A stretch of DNA of 64,000 nucleotides from Streptomyces barkulensis (lineage in GTDB: Bacteria > Actinomycetota > Actinomycetes > Streptomycetales > Streptomycetaceae): contig NZ_PGSG01000030.1 in the NCBI RefSeq assembly GCF_002843305.1, forward strand, positions 1 through 64,000, given 5' to 3'. The stretch's first letter is position 1; every line of letters starts with the position of its first letter. The position numbers and the translations under genes are program-made. Below are positions 29,631-37,561 of this stretch, piece by piece. The notes beneath the pieces were generated by a model, which saw nothing but the letters and a program-made list of their open reading frames with translations, was not told the DNA's origin and did no database searches.

Positions 29631-31139
29631 TCATCCGAGGGTGCCGCGCAGCACCGCGCACAGCGCCTCCACCGCCGGGGAGAGGCCGTGCTCGGGCGGG
29701 GTGCCGTAGCCGACGACGAGCGCGTCGCGGCCGGGACCGGGACCGGACCCGGAGCATCCGGGCCCGGGCTCCGGGGCGGCCGGGTGACGGAAGCGCGCCA
29801 GCCCCTCCAGGGCCACCCCCGCCCGCCGTGCCGCCTCCAGCACCGGCTCCCCGGTGCCGGGCGGCAGTTCCAGCACGGCGTGCAGTCCGGCCGCGATGCC
29901 GGTGACGTGTACCGCGGGGGCGTGCTCGGCGAGCGCGGCCACGAGCTGGTCGCGCCGGCGCCGGTAGCGCAGCCGCATGGCGCGCACATGCCGGTCGTAC
30001 GCCCCCGAGTCCACGAAGTCGGCGAGGGTGAGCTGGTCGAGGACGCCGCAGGTCTCGGCCGTCTCGCGGCGGACGGCCAGGACGGGACCGAGCAGCGCCT
30101 CGGGCACCACCATCCAGCCCAGCCGCAGCCCCGGCGCCAGGCTCTTGCTGGTGGTGCCGAGGTAGACCACCCGCTCCGGATCGAGGTCCTGGAGCGCGCC
30201 GACGGGCTGGCGGTCGTAGCGGAACTCGCCGTCGTAGTCGTCCTCCAGGATCACTCCCCCGGTGGCCCGCGCCCAGTCGACGGCGGCCGTACGCCGGTCG
30301 GGGTGGAGGGGGACGCCGGTGGGGTACTGGTGGGCGGGAGTGAGGAGGGCGGCACGCGCCCCGGCGGTGTACAGGGCGGACACGTCGGCGCCGCGGTCGT
30401 CCACCGGCAGCGGCACGGTGCGCGCCCCGGCGCGGGTCAGCAGGTCGCGGTGGATCCACAGGCCGTACGACTCCACCGCCACCGTGGTGCCCAGCACCTC
30501 CCCCAGCAGCGCCAGCCCGCGCGCGAACCCGGCGCAGACCACGATCCGTTCGGGGTCGGCGCGCACGCCCCGCGCGCGGGAGAGGTATCCGGCCAGCGCG
30601 CGGCGCAGTTCGGGCCGGCCGCGCGGGTCGTCGTAGCCGAGGGCCGCGCTGGGCGCGGCGGTCAGGGCGCGGCGGGCGGAGGTGAGCCAGGCGGCGCGGG
30701 GGAAGGCGGAGACGTCCGGCCGCCCGGAGCGCAGGTCGTGGAGGATCCGCGGGGGCCTGCGGGCGGGGGCCGCTGGGCGCGGGGGCCGGCGCGGGACGGC
30801 GGGGCGTGCGCCCGGCGGGCCGGCCGGCGCGGCCGGTTCGGCGCGCGGCGCGACGCGGGTGCCCGAGCCCTGGCGGGCCGTCAGCCATCCCTCGGCGACG
30901 AGCTCGGCGTACGCGTCGGCCACGGTGTTGCGGGCGACGCCCAGGTCGGCGGCGAGCGAACGGGAGGAGGGCAGCCGGGTGCCGGGGGCGAGGCGGCCGG
31001 TACGGACGGCGTCGCGCAGGGCTCGCATCAGACAGGCGCGCAGGCCCCCCGGTCCCCCGAGGTCCAGATGGAGGTCGCTGCCGGAGCCGACGGCCCCTCC
31101 GACAGCCCCGTCGGCCGGATTGGCCCAGGATTCCCGCAT
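29631..31139 (-). CDS. MocR/GabR-type transcriptional regulator with PLP domain
   Basis: The protein has 502 residues. A GntR winged helix (about 28-100) contains LPSSRSLAADLGVARNTV and LTARQGSGTRV. After a Pro/Arg-rich linker, a fold-type I aminotransferase domain (about 140-495) retains DDYDGEFRYD and the PLP lysine in TSKSLAPGLRLGW. Such proteins sense PLP or amines and usually control the divergent neighbour, here the AhpD-like gene 47 bases away. That regulatory link is inferred from position. Confidence 0.9.
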   Translation of the reverse strand: MRESWANPADGAVGGAVGSGSDLHLDLGGPGGLRACLMRALRDAVRTGRLAPGTRLPSSRSLAADLGVARNTVADAYAELVAEGWLTARQGSGTRVAPRAEPAAPAGPPGARPAVPRRPPRPAAPARRPPRILHDLRSGRPDVSAFPRAAWLTSARRALTAAPSAALGYDDPRGRPELRRALAGYLSRARGVRADPERIVVCAGFARGLALLGEVLGTTVAVESYGLWIHRDLLTRAGARTVPLPVDDRGADVSALYTAGARAALLTPAHQYPTGVPLHPDRRTAAVDWARATGGVILEDDYDGEFRYDRQPVGALQDLDPERVVYLGTTSKSLAPGLRLGWMVVPEALLGPVLAVRRETAETCGVLDQLTLADFVDSGAYDRHVRAMRLRYRRRRDQLVAALAEHAPAVHVTGIAAGLHAVLELPPGTGEPVLEAARRAGVALEGLARFRHPAAPEPGPGCSGSGPGPGRDALVVGYGTPPEHGLSPAVEALCAVLRGTLG

Positions 31140-31186
31140 GGAAGTGGACCATACCCCTGGGCTACCGCCCGCCTAGGGTCGTCACC
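31140..31186 (+). promoter_or_regulatory. divergent control region with leaderless TAGGGT promoter
   Basis: TAGGGT (31174-31179) ends 7 bases before the ATG at 31187 and no ribosome site is present, so the AhpD-like message is probably leaderless. TGGACCATA at 31145-31153 overlaps the -35 side and may be part of a MocR operator. The whole 47-base gap is shared by the two promoters. Confidence 0.5.
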
Positions 31187-31681
31187 ATGACGACAGTTCA
31201 CGAACACGGCCCGCGCATGAACCTCTGGAAGCTCGTCCCCGAGGTGTACAAGGGGATGGCCTCCTTCGAGGCAGCGGCGTCGAAGGGGCTGGACCCGGTC
31301 ATCGCCGAACTGGTCAAGATCCGCGCCTCGCAGCTCAACAAGTGCGCCTTCTGCATCGACATGCACCTGACCGACGCCCGCAAGCTGGACATCGACCACC
31401 TCAAACTGGACCTGCTCGACGCCTGGGAGGAGGCCCAGGGCCTCTACACCGACAAGGAGCAGGCCGCACTCGCCCTCACCGAGGCGGTCACCCGGCTGGA
31501 CGGCGGCACACCGCAGGGGCACTACGTTCCGGACGAGGTCTACGAGCGGGCGGCGAAGAACTTCGAGGAGACCGAACTGGCCCATCTGATCTCGCAGATC
31601 GTCTCCATCAACGCCTGGAACCGCTTCCAGGTGGCCACCCGCGCCGTCCCGGGCTCGCTCAGGGACAAGAGCCAGGGGTGA
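31187..31681 (+). CDS. carboxymuconolactone decarboxylase/AhpD-like protein
   Basis: The 164-residue all-helical protein has the redox motif NKCAFCIDMH (CxxC plus a nearby His) of AhpD-type alkylhydroperoxidases, then ALALTEAVTRLDGG and a helix ending NAWNRFQVATR. It likely reduces peroxides using the Cys pair. Its stop overlaps the start of the PEP-mutase-like gene by four bases (GTGA). Controlled, by position, by the divergent MocR protein. Confidence 0.88.
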   Translation: MTTVHEHGPRMNLWKLVPEVYKGMASFEAAASKGLDPVIAELVKIRASQLNKCAFCIDMHLTDARKLDIDHLKLDLLDAWEEAQGLYTDKEQAALALTEAVTRLDGGTPQGHYVPDEVYERAAKNFEETELAHLISQIVSINAWNRFQVATRAVPGSLRDKSQG

Positions 31682-32433
31682 CCGACGGCAGCCGGGGCGC
31701 GGTGGACGCCTTCCGCGCCCTCCACCTCCACCACGGCGACGCGCCCCTGGTCCTGCCCAATGTCTGGGACGCGGTGAGCGCCCGCGCCTTCGCCGGCGCG
31801 GGCTTCCCCGCGCTGGCCACCTCCAGCAGCGCTGTGGCCGCCACCCTGGGGTACGCCGACGGCGAGGGCACCCCGCCCGGCGAGATGTTCGCGGCCGTCG
31901 CCCGGATCGTCCGCGCGGTGGACGTCCCCGTCACCGCCGACATCGAGCGGGGCTACGGGCTGGCCCCGCGGGAGATCGCCGAGCGGCTGCTGGAGGCCGG
32001 GGCGGTCGGCTGCAACCTGGAGGACTCCGGACCGGCCGCACGGGGGTTGGCCGATCCGGGGCGCCAGGCGGAGCGGCTGGCCGCGGTGTGCGCGGCGTCG
32101 GGCGGACGGCTGCTGGTCAACGCCCGGATCGACACCTATCTGCGCGGCGCGGACGACCCGCTGACGGCCGCGGTGGAGCGCGGGCGGCTGTACGCGGCGG
32201 CGGGCGCCGAGTGCGTCTTCCCCATCGCCGCGCCCCCGGACCATCTGCCGGTACTGGCCGCGCGGATCGGCGCCCCGGTCAACGCCCTGTGCCGCCCCGG
32301 CTCCCCCTCCCCCGCCGAACTGGGCGCCCTGGGCGCCTCCCGCGTCACCTTCGGCGGCTCCCTCCACGCCCGCGCCTCCGCCGCCGTCGCGGAACTGGCG
32401 GCCGGACTGCACGGCGGCCGGGGTCGTCTTTGA
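31678..32433 (+). CDS. isocitrate lyase/PEP mutase family protein
   Basis: The 251-residue TIM-barrel protein has LVLPNVWDAVSARAFAGAGFPALATSS, then VTADIERGYG (metal-binding Asp/Glu), GCNLEDS and VNARIDTYL, all standard positions of the family. The KKCGH active-site loop of isocitrate lyase is absent, so a C-C or C-P lyase/mutase of unknown substrate is likely. It is translationally coupled to the AhpD-like gene. Confidence 0.85.
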   Translation: MTDGSRGAVDAFRALHLHHGDAPLVLPNVWDAVSARAFAGAGFPALATSSSAVAATLGYADGEGTPPGEMFAAVARIVRAVDVPVTADIERGYGLAPREIAERLLEAGAVGCNLEDSGPAARGLADPGRQAERLAAVCAASGGRLLVNARIDTYLRGADDPLTAAVERGRLYAAAGAECVFPIAAPPDHLPVLAARIGAPVNALCRPGSPSPAELGALGASRVTFGGSLHARASAAVAELAAGLHGGRGRL

Positions 32434-32614
32434 GCCAACTTGCCGGCGGCCGTGCCGCAATCGCGGCGGTGGGTTGCGCACGCCCCGGCGGATGGTGACG
32501 ATCTCTCAGGAGGCGCCGAGAACCGACACCCGCCGACCGCCCCACGGCGCCGTCCCCTCCAGGACCCCGAAGGCGACGCCGCGCGATGCGGGAGACGCCG
32601 GAAAGGACACATCG

Positions 32615-33217
32615 GTGGCAGCGTCCCCCCTGCGCTTACCGGGCCGCCGCCGTGCCCGGTTCCGGGAGATGCAGCGCGCCTGCGAAAGACGCCTCGCCGA
32701 GATCGGCATCGTCCCCGGCCACGACAACGCCGCGGACACCGCGGGCTTCGTGAACGCCGAGGGCATCACGGCCGTCTGCGAACAGGTGGGCCGCCGGCGC
32801 GGGCGCACCATCCGCCTCGTCCCGATGGAGCTGGAGGAGCCGCTGCTCCACGGCCTGTGGATCGCCCTGCCGGACACGGACGTCATCGTCTACCGGGCGA
32901 ACACCAGCAGGCCCCACCAGGAGCACATCATCGCCCACGAGCTCTCCCACATCATCTGCGAGCACGACTTCGGCGCGCTCCCCGGGCCGGCCGTGCCGGC
33001 GCACCTCTTCCCGGAGGCCGATCCGGACCTCGTCCGCAGGTCGCTGAAGCGCTCCGCCTACGACGACAGGGCCGAGCAGGAGGCCGAGATGATGGCGTCG
33101 CTCATCCTGGCGCACGCCCGCCGCAAGGCCGCCCCCGACCCGGAGGACGCCGACGCCCTGCCGCCCGAGGAGGCCACCGTGATGGCCCGCGTGGAAAGCG
33201 TCGTCGGCCGCGGATGA
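32615..33217 (+). CDS. ImmA/IrrE-like metallopeptidase with TTA codon 8
   Basis: The 200-residue protein has a zinc-peptidase motif HELSHIICEH near 108-117, preceded by PHQEHIIA, plus downstream acidic residues. Family members cleave or regulate XRE repressors. GTG32615 is set by GGAAAGGA 7 bases upstream; in-frame starts further upstream lack such a site. Codon 8 (32636-32638) is TTA, suggesting bldA dependence. The stop overlaps the next gene's start (ATGA). No XRE regulator is directly upstream; the preceding 181 bases are non-coding. Confidence 0.8.
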   Translation: MAASPLRLPGRRRARFREMQRACERRLAEIGIVPGHDNAADTAGFVNAEGITAVCEQVGRRRGRTIRLVPMELEEPLLHGLWIALPDTDVIVYRANTSRPHQEHIIAHELSHIICEHDFGALPGPAVPAHLFPEADPDLVRRSLKRSAYDDRAEQEAEMMASLILAHARRKAAPDPEDADALPPEEATVMARVESVVGRG

Positions 33218-34473
33218 TCTACGACGTCCTGTCCCATCTGTGCGCCCTCGTCGGGCTCGCCGCGTTCTGCTACAAGCTCCCCGAACTCCTGCGGCGCAGG
33301 GGCGACCCGGCCCTGTGGGCCCTGGAGATCTACTTCCTGTGCTCCGGGATCAGCTTCCTCATCGACCTCAACTGGCTGCGTGACGACGTCTCCCGCCTGT
33401 TCGGCTACCCGAACCTCACCACGCTCCTGACCCAGGCCGCGGTGGTCGTGCTGACGGCCGCCCAGCAGGTCGTACTGGTCCACTGGTCGCATCCGCCCGA
33501 GCGGGCGGCGGCCCTGGCCCGGCGGCGCGTGCTGGCGTTCTCCGCCGCGCTGGCGGTCCTGGTGGTGCTGTTCTTCGTCGTGGAGCCCTACCGGCAGACC
33601 GCCTCCGCCGAGGGCACCCTGCTGAGCAACATGCAGGACCGCGACTACGCGGGATACCTGCTCCTCTACATCACCGTCTGCGCGGTGGGACAGGTCGGGG
33701 CCGTACGGCTGTCCTACCGCTACGCGCGCATCGCCCGCCGCACCTGGCTGCGCGCGGGCATGTGGACGGTCACCGCCGGCGCCTCGCTCATCCTGCTCTA
33801 CTGCGCCATCCGCTACACCCAGATCACCGGCACCCAGCTCGGCCACGACATGAGCGCCTGGGAGCCCGCGTACTGGCTGGCCGGGAGCGTGGGGGCGCTG
33901 CTGCAGGTGTTCGGCTGGACGGTGCCGTCCTGGGGGCCCGCCCTCTCCGGCCGGCTGCGCGGCTACCGCTCCTACCTGCGGCTGCGCCCCCTGTGGTGGG
34001 CCCTGTACGAGGCGGTGCCGGCGATCGCGCTCGAACCGCCGCCCAGACGGCCGCTGGACCTGCTCCCGCCGGCCGGCCTCGACTACCGGCTCCACCGGCG
34101 CGTCATCGAGATCCTCGACGGCTGCCACGCCCTGGGCCCGTATCTGCCGCGCGGCGCGGAACGGGGCTCTCCGGCCTACGAGGCCCGGCTGCTGAGGTCC
34201 GCCCTCGACGCGCGGGCCGGGACCCCGGAGGGCCCCGCGCCCTCCTTACCCGCCGCACCGCCCCCGTCGGCCGAACACCGGGGCGGCTCCGGCGACTCGG
34301 GTGGCTCGGGAGACTTCGCGCAGGAGGTCGCCTGGCTGTCCGAGGTGGCCAGGGCCTTCGCCCGGCTCCCCGCCGCCCGCCCGGCCGCCTCACGGGCCGC
34401 GGCCGAACGGGCGGCCTCCGAACAGGCGGCCTCCGAACGGGCCGCAGCGCCGCAGGGAAGCGATCACCCCTGA
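33214..34473 (+). CDS. MAB_1171c-type membrane protein with a TTA codon
   Basis: The 419-residue protein has about seven helices in the first 245 residues, starting YDVLSHLCALVGLAAFCYKLPELLRR. A soluble C-terminal part carries RPLWWALYEAVPAIAL and YRLHRRVIEILDG. This pattern fits the actinomycete MAB_1171c putative transporter family, usually next to an ImmA-type gene as here. Codon 345 (34246-34248) is TTA. The last 60 residues contain tandem Ala/Arg/Glu repeats (ERAASEQAASERAA). Transport activity is unproven. Confidence 0.8.
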   Translation: MIYDVLSHLCALVGLAAFCYKLPELLRRRGDPALWALEIYFLCSGISFLIDLNWLRDDVSRLFGYPNLTTLLTQAAVVVLTAAQQVVLVHWSHPPERAAALARRRVLAFSAALAVLVVLFFVVEPYRQTASAEGTLLSNMQDRDYAGYLLLYITVCAVGQVGAVRLSYRYARIARRTWLRAGMWTVTAGASLILLYCAIRYTQITGTQLGHDMSAWEPAYWLAGSVGALLQVFGWTVPSWGPALSGRLRGYRSYLRLRPLWWALYEAVPAIALEPPPRRPLDLLPPAGLDYRLHRRVIEILDGCHALGPYLPRGAERGSPAYEARLLRSALDARAGTPEGPAPSLPAAPPPSAEHRGGSGDSGGSGDFAQEVAWLSEVARAFARLPAARPAASRAAAERAASEQAASERAAAPQGSDHP

Positions 34474-34552
34474 TCCCTGACTCCTGCCCCTGCCTCCCGA
34501 TCCCCGCCTCCTGACTCCTGGCTCCGCCAGGACCGAACCCGCCAGGAAACCG

Positions 34553-35527
34553 ATGGAACCCCGCCCGCCCTCCCCGCCGGACGTCCGCGCCATGACGGCC
34601 GAACTCCTCGCGCTCGACCGGACGCTGGGAGCACGCCACGCCGCCCCCCTGGCGCTGCGGTCCGTGCGGGCGGTCGAGGCGGCCGAGGCGGCTTACGGGG
34701 CGGACACGGCGATCTCGGGCCTCGCCGACCCGGCGGACCTCGCGGAGTTCTTCGAGGTCGCCGCCTGGATCCTGTTCGACGCCGAGCGGCACGGGCCGTC
34801 GTACCGCCTCAACCGGCGGGCGCTCGCCCTGACCCGCCGCCTGCCCGAGGAGGAGCGCTCCATCGAACTGTTGGTGCTCTCCGTGCTGAGCATGCAGCAG
34901 GCCCACCTCATGCGCCCCCGCGCGTCCCTGCGCACCTCCTCCGCCGTCCTGGCCGGGCGGGACCTGCCGCCGCGGGTGGCCGCCCTGTTCCATGTGCGCC
35001 AGGCACGCGCGTACGCCCAGCTCGGCGCGCGGGCGCGGGCGATGCGCTCCCTGGACGCCGCCCGGGAGATGTCCGCGGACGGCCCCTCGGAGCGGGACCC
35101 CGCCTGGAGCTGGTGGTTCGACCGCGCCGAACTCGACGGCCACCACGGGCTCGTCCTGGCCGACCTGGGAGACGCGGAGGGGGCCGCGGCCCTGCTCCAC
35201 GCGGCCGTCGCGTCCGACGGCGGCCCCGCCTACCGCGCCCTGTTCGCCGCCGACCTCGCCCGCGTCCTGGCCCGCGCGGGCGCGTGGCGCGAGACGGACG
35301 CCCTGCTGTCCGCCCTGGCGGAGAGCGCTCCCCGCATGGGGTCCGTACGCGCCCTGAACTCCCTGCGGCAGGCGGTCGCCGCCGTCGGGGAGGGCCGCCG
35401 GGTGCCGCGCGCGCTGCGCGGCACCACCGAAGACCTGGCCGTGCTGCTCACACGGGAACTCCCGCGCGAGCGGACCGGCGAAGGAGAAGCCCACCCCCCG
35501 CCCACCGAGCCGACGGAGTCCCGATGA
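34553..35527 (+). CDS. TPR-like helical protein, unrecognised
   Basis: The 324-residue protein is nearly all helical, with repeated Ala/Leu/Arg helices such as AALFHVRQARAYAQLGARARAMRSLDAARE and WFDRAELDGHHGLVLADLGD (parts shown). It resembles the TPR half of Streptomyces XRE-TPR regulators but has no HTH. AGGAAA precedes the ATG by 4 bases. It overlaps the following secreted-protein gene by four bases. It follows the MAB_1171c gene after 79 bases and may share its transcript. Likely a protein-interaction module. Confidence 0.65.
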   Translation: MEPRPPSPPDVRAMTAELLALDRTLGARHAAPLALRSVRAVEAAEAAYGADTAISGLADPADLAEFFEVAAWILFDAERHGPSYRLNRRALALTRRLPEEERSIELLVLSVLSMQQAHLMRPRASLRTSSAVLAGRDLPPRVAALFHVRQARAYAQLGARARAMRSLDAAREMSADGPSERDPAWSWWFDRAELDGHHGLVLADLGDAEGAAALLHAAVASDGGPAYRALFAADLARVLARAGAWRETDALLSALAESAPRMGSVRALNSLRQAVAAVGEGRRVPRALRGTTEDLAVLLTRELPRERTGEGEAHPPPTEPTESR

Positions 35528-36045
35528 CACCGCACACCTCCCGCCCCGCCCGCCGCACCCGCCTCGCCGTTCTGCTGGCGGCCCTGCTCTGCGCGGCGGG
35601 CGCGTCCACCGCGTTCACCACCACGCTCCAGGCGGGGGACGCCAGACCCGCCGCCGCCCGCGCCGAGGTGTCCGGGACGTCCGGGACGTCCGGGACGTAC
35701 CAGTCCCCCCACACCAAGCCGTACGTGCGCACCCAGCTCTTCTTCGGCACCGGCCGCCACGGCGGCGAGCCGCCGATCACCGAGGAGCAGTTCATGGACT
35801 TCCTGAACGAGTACGTCACCCCGCGCTTCCCCGACGGCCTCACCCTCCAGGAGGGCTACGGCCAGTGGCGCGACAGGACCGGCTCCATCAACGGCGAGCG
35901 CTCCTACGAGCTGATCCTGCTCTACCCCCGCGAGCAGGCCGAGGCCCGCGACGCCGACATCGAGTACCTCCGCGACCGGTACACCGAGATGTACGAGCTG
36001 GAGTCCGTCGGCCGGGTGGACGAGCAGGTTCGCGCCGACTTCTGA
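35524..36045 (+). CDS. secreted DUF3574 family protein
   Basis: The 173-residue protein has a signal peptide (RRTRLAVLLAALLCAAGASTAF) and a short GTSGTSGTY repeat. A DUF3574-type domain follows: YVRTQLFFGTGRHGG, EEQFMDFLNEYVTPRFPDGLT and ERSYELILLYP. It is exported; the function of the family is not known. The ATG overlaps the TPR gene stop (ATGA). A 15-bp hairpin follows the gene. Confidence 0.8.
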   Translation: MTPHTSRPARRTRLAVLLAALLCAAGASTAFTTTLQAGDARPAAARAEVSGTSGTSGTYQSPHTKPYVRTQLFFGTGRHGGEPPITEEQFMDFLNEYVTPRFPDGLTLQEGYGQWRDRTGSINGERSYELILLYPREQAEARDADIEYLRDRYTEMYELESVGRVDEQVRADF

Positions 36046-36079
36046 GGCCCTCCGCCTCCCCATCCCGCCCCGCCCGTGT

Positions 36080-36118
36080 CCCGTCCCCCGCCGGATCGTT
36101 GTCCCGGCGGGGGACGGG
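36080..36118. terminator. terminator after the DUF3574 gene
   Basis: CCCGTCCCCCGCCGG (36080-36094) and CCGGCGGGGGACGGG (36104-36118) are perfect 15-bp arms with a 9-nt loop, 35 bases after the stop. Confidence 0.8.
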
Positions 36119-36217
36119 TTCCGGCATCGAGGCCCTCGTCTGGCGCATGATGGTGGCGTCCCCCGTGAGGCAGGCAGTCCGGCACGAACGTGCACAGCCA
36201 CAGAGAGGGGGCCCACC

Positions 36218-36811
36218 ATGGGAGGTCTCGTGATGACGGCGCCGCTGCCCGACCAGGAGTCGCACGACATGCTCCGGACCTATGCGCAGATCGAACTGCC
36301 CGAGGGTCAGCGAGCCGAGCTCATCGGGGGGGAGATCGTCATCTCACCGACGCCCACGAACTACCACAACTGGATCTACAGCGAGCTGCACTATCTTCTC
36401 GCCCATCACTCCAGGGAACGCGGCTGGTCCGTCACCAACACCACCACCGTCGCCCTCCCGGCGACCGGCGAGCGCTACGTCCCCGATCTGCTGATCTGCG
36501 AGTCGGCCGTGCTGCGCGACGCCCGGGAGTGGCAGGTCCCCGCCGAGGACGTGCTGCTCGTCGGTGAGATCACCTCGATGTCCACGGTCCTGCGCGACCG
36601 CAAGAACAAGGCGCAGGGCTACGGCCGGTCGCGCGTACCGCTCTACCTGCTGGTGGACCCGCTGGACGGGGAGGGGAGCGCGACGGTGTTCGCCGAGCCG
36701 GACGGTTCCGGCCGCTACCGGGTGGAGCACCGCGTGCTGTTCGGGGAGAAGTTCACGCTCCCCGAGCCGTTCGGCCTGGAGATCGACACCTCCATCCTCC
36801 GCCCGGAGTGA
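36218..36811 (+). CDS. Uma2 family (DUF820) putative endonuclease
   Basis: The protein has 197 residues with a PD-(D/E)XK-type fold: RAELIGGEIVISPTP, VPDLLICE (catalytic Asp), LLVGEITS (Glu) and a Lys in KNKAQGYGRSRVPLYLLVD. These match Uma2 proteins, which are common in Streptomyces and cyanobacteria; their targets are unknown. ATG36218 follows GAGAGGGGG; ATG36233 after GGGAGG is also possible. Its 3' three quarters are overlapped antisense by the PIN-like reading frame. Confidence 0.85.
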   Translation: MGGLVMTAPLPDQESHDMLRTYAQIELPEGQRAELIGGEIVISPTPTNYHNWIYSELHYLLAHHSRERGWSVTNTTTVALPATGERYVPDLLICESAVLRDAREWQVPAEDVLLVGEITSMSTVLRDRKNKAQGYGRSRVPLYLLVDPLDGEGSATVFAEPDGSGRYRVEHRVLFGEKFTLPEPFGLEIDTSILRPE

Positions 36812-37543
36812 CCTCGCGCGCCGGCGCCGTCCCGGTCGCGGATGGCGCCGGCGACCGTACGGCCGTCGGCCGCTCCCACAGCCGGCCCACGGCGCCTGCG
36901 CGCCCTCTTCCCAGTGACGGAAGGCCGCTTCCAACGGGGTGTCACGGAAGTCCGGCAACCCCGACCCGTGTTCCTGGAGCTTCCGGTACGCCTTCGCCAG
37001 TTCCTCCACGGTCCGGAAGCATCCCGCATGGACCGCCGGCACCAGTACGTCCTCGATCGTGGCGCAGGTCAGGTCCCAGTCCGCCGCCATGGCCGGACCG
37101 CCTCTGTCGTCCATCAGGAGCGCGACCTGATGCCCGTGCTCCTGCAGCCGCACCCCGTGCGCGACCACCACGCATTCGCCCAGATCCTTGGGCTGACGTA
37201 TCGCCTGCTCGAACTCCGCGTCCCGTAGCGCCTCAAGCACCTGTACAGCCCGGGCTTGTGACGCCTCACCGATCACCAGCCTCGGCAGCACCCTGACGTA
37301 CCGACTGCTCTCGAGAGCCGCCCAGCGCTTCTCCAGCCCGGGGTACTTGCGACCCTTGCCACGGATCTCGTCGCAGACCTCCTGCGGCACCAGAACCGTC
37401 CACTCGGCGTATTCGAGGGCAGCTGTCAGCACCCGATTGAGGTTCGCCCCGGCGAAGTGCACGCACACCACCGCGTCCAGCACACAGACCGGGTCCCTCA
37501 TCGAAGCGCCCCCAGCGCTTCCCTCCTCCGGTGCATCGCTCAC
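36344..37543 (-). CDS. PIN-like domain protein with doubtful antisense C-terminus
   Basis: The open frame gives 399 residues. Residues about 16-210 look like a PIN-type nuclease: VCVLDAVVCVHF, VPQEVCDEI, DLGECVVVAHG and VALLMDDRGG place acidic residues in the usual order. Beyond about 215 the sequence becomes Arg-rich and runs antisense to the Uma2 gene with no stop until 36344, so the natural end is doubtful. Another minus frame has a stop at 36942, where a frameshift would end the protein near residue 200. It lies 18 bases after the XRE-ImmA gene, likely co-transcribed. GTG37543 or ATG37501 could start it. Confidence 0.6.
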   Translation of the reverse strand: MSDAPEEGSAGGASMRDPVCVLDAVVCVHFAGANLNRVLTAALEYAEWTVLVPQEVCDEIRGKGRKYPGLEKRWAALESSRYVRVLPRLVIGEASQARAVQVLEALRDAEFEQAIRQPKDLGECVVVAHGVRLQEHGHQVALLMDDRGGPAMAADWDLTCATIEDVLVPAVHAGCFRTVEELAKAYRKLQEHGSGLPDFRDTPLEAAFRHWEEGAQAPWAGCGSGRRPYGRRRHPRPGRRRRARSLRAEDGGVDLQAERLGERELLPEQHAVLHPVAAGTVRLGEHRRAPLPVQRVHQQVERYARPAVALRLVLAVAQDRGHRGDLTDEQHVLGGDLPLPGVAQHGRLADQQIGDVALAGRREGDGGGVGDGPAAFPGVMGEKIVQLAVDPVVVVRGRR

Positions 37544-37561
37544 CGCCGGTCGTTCCCGTCC

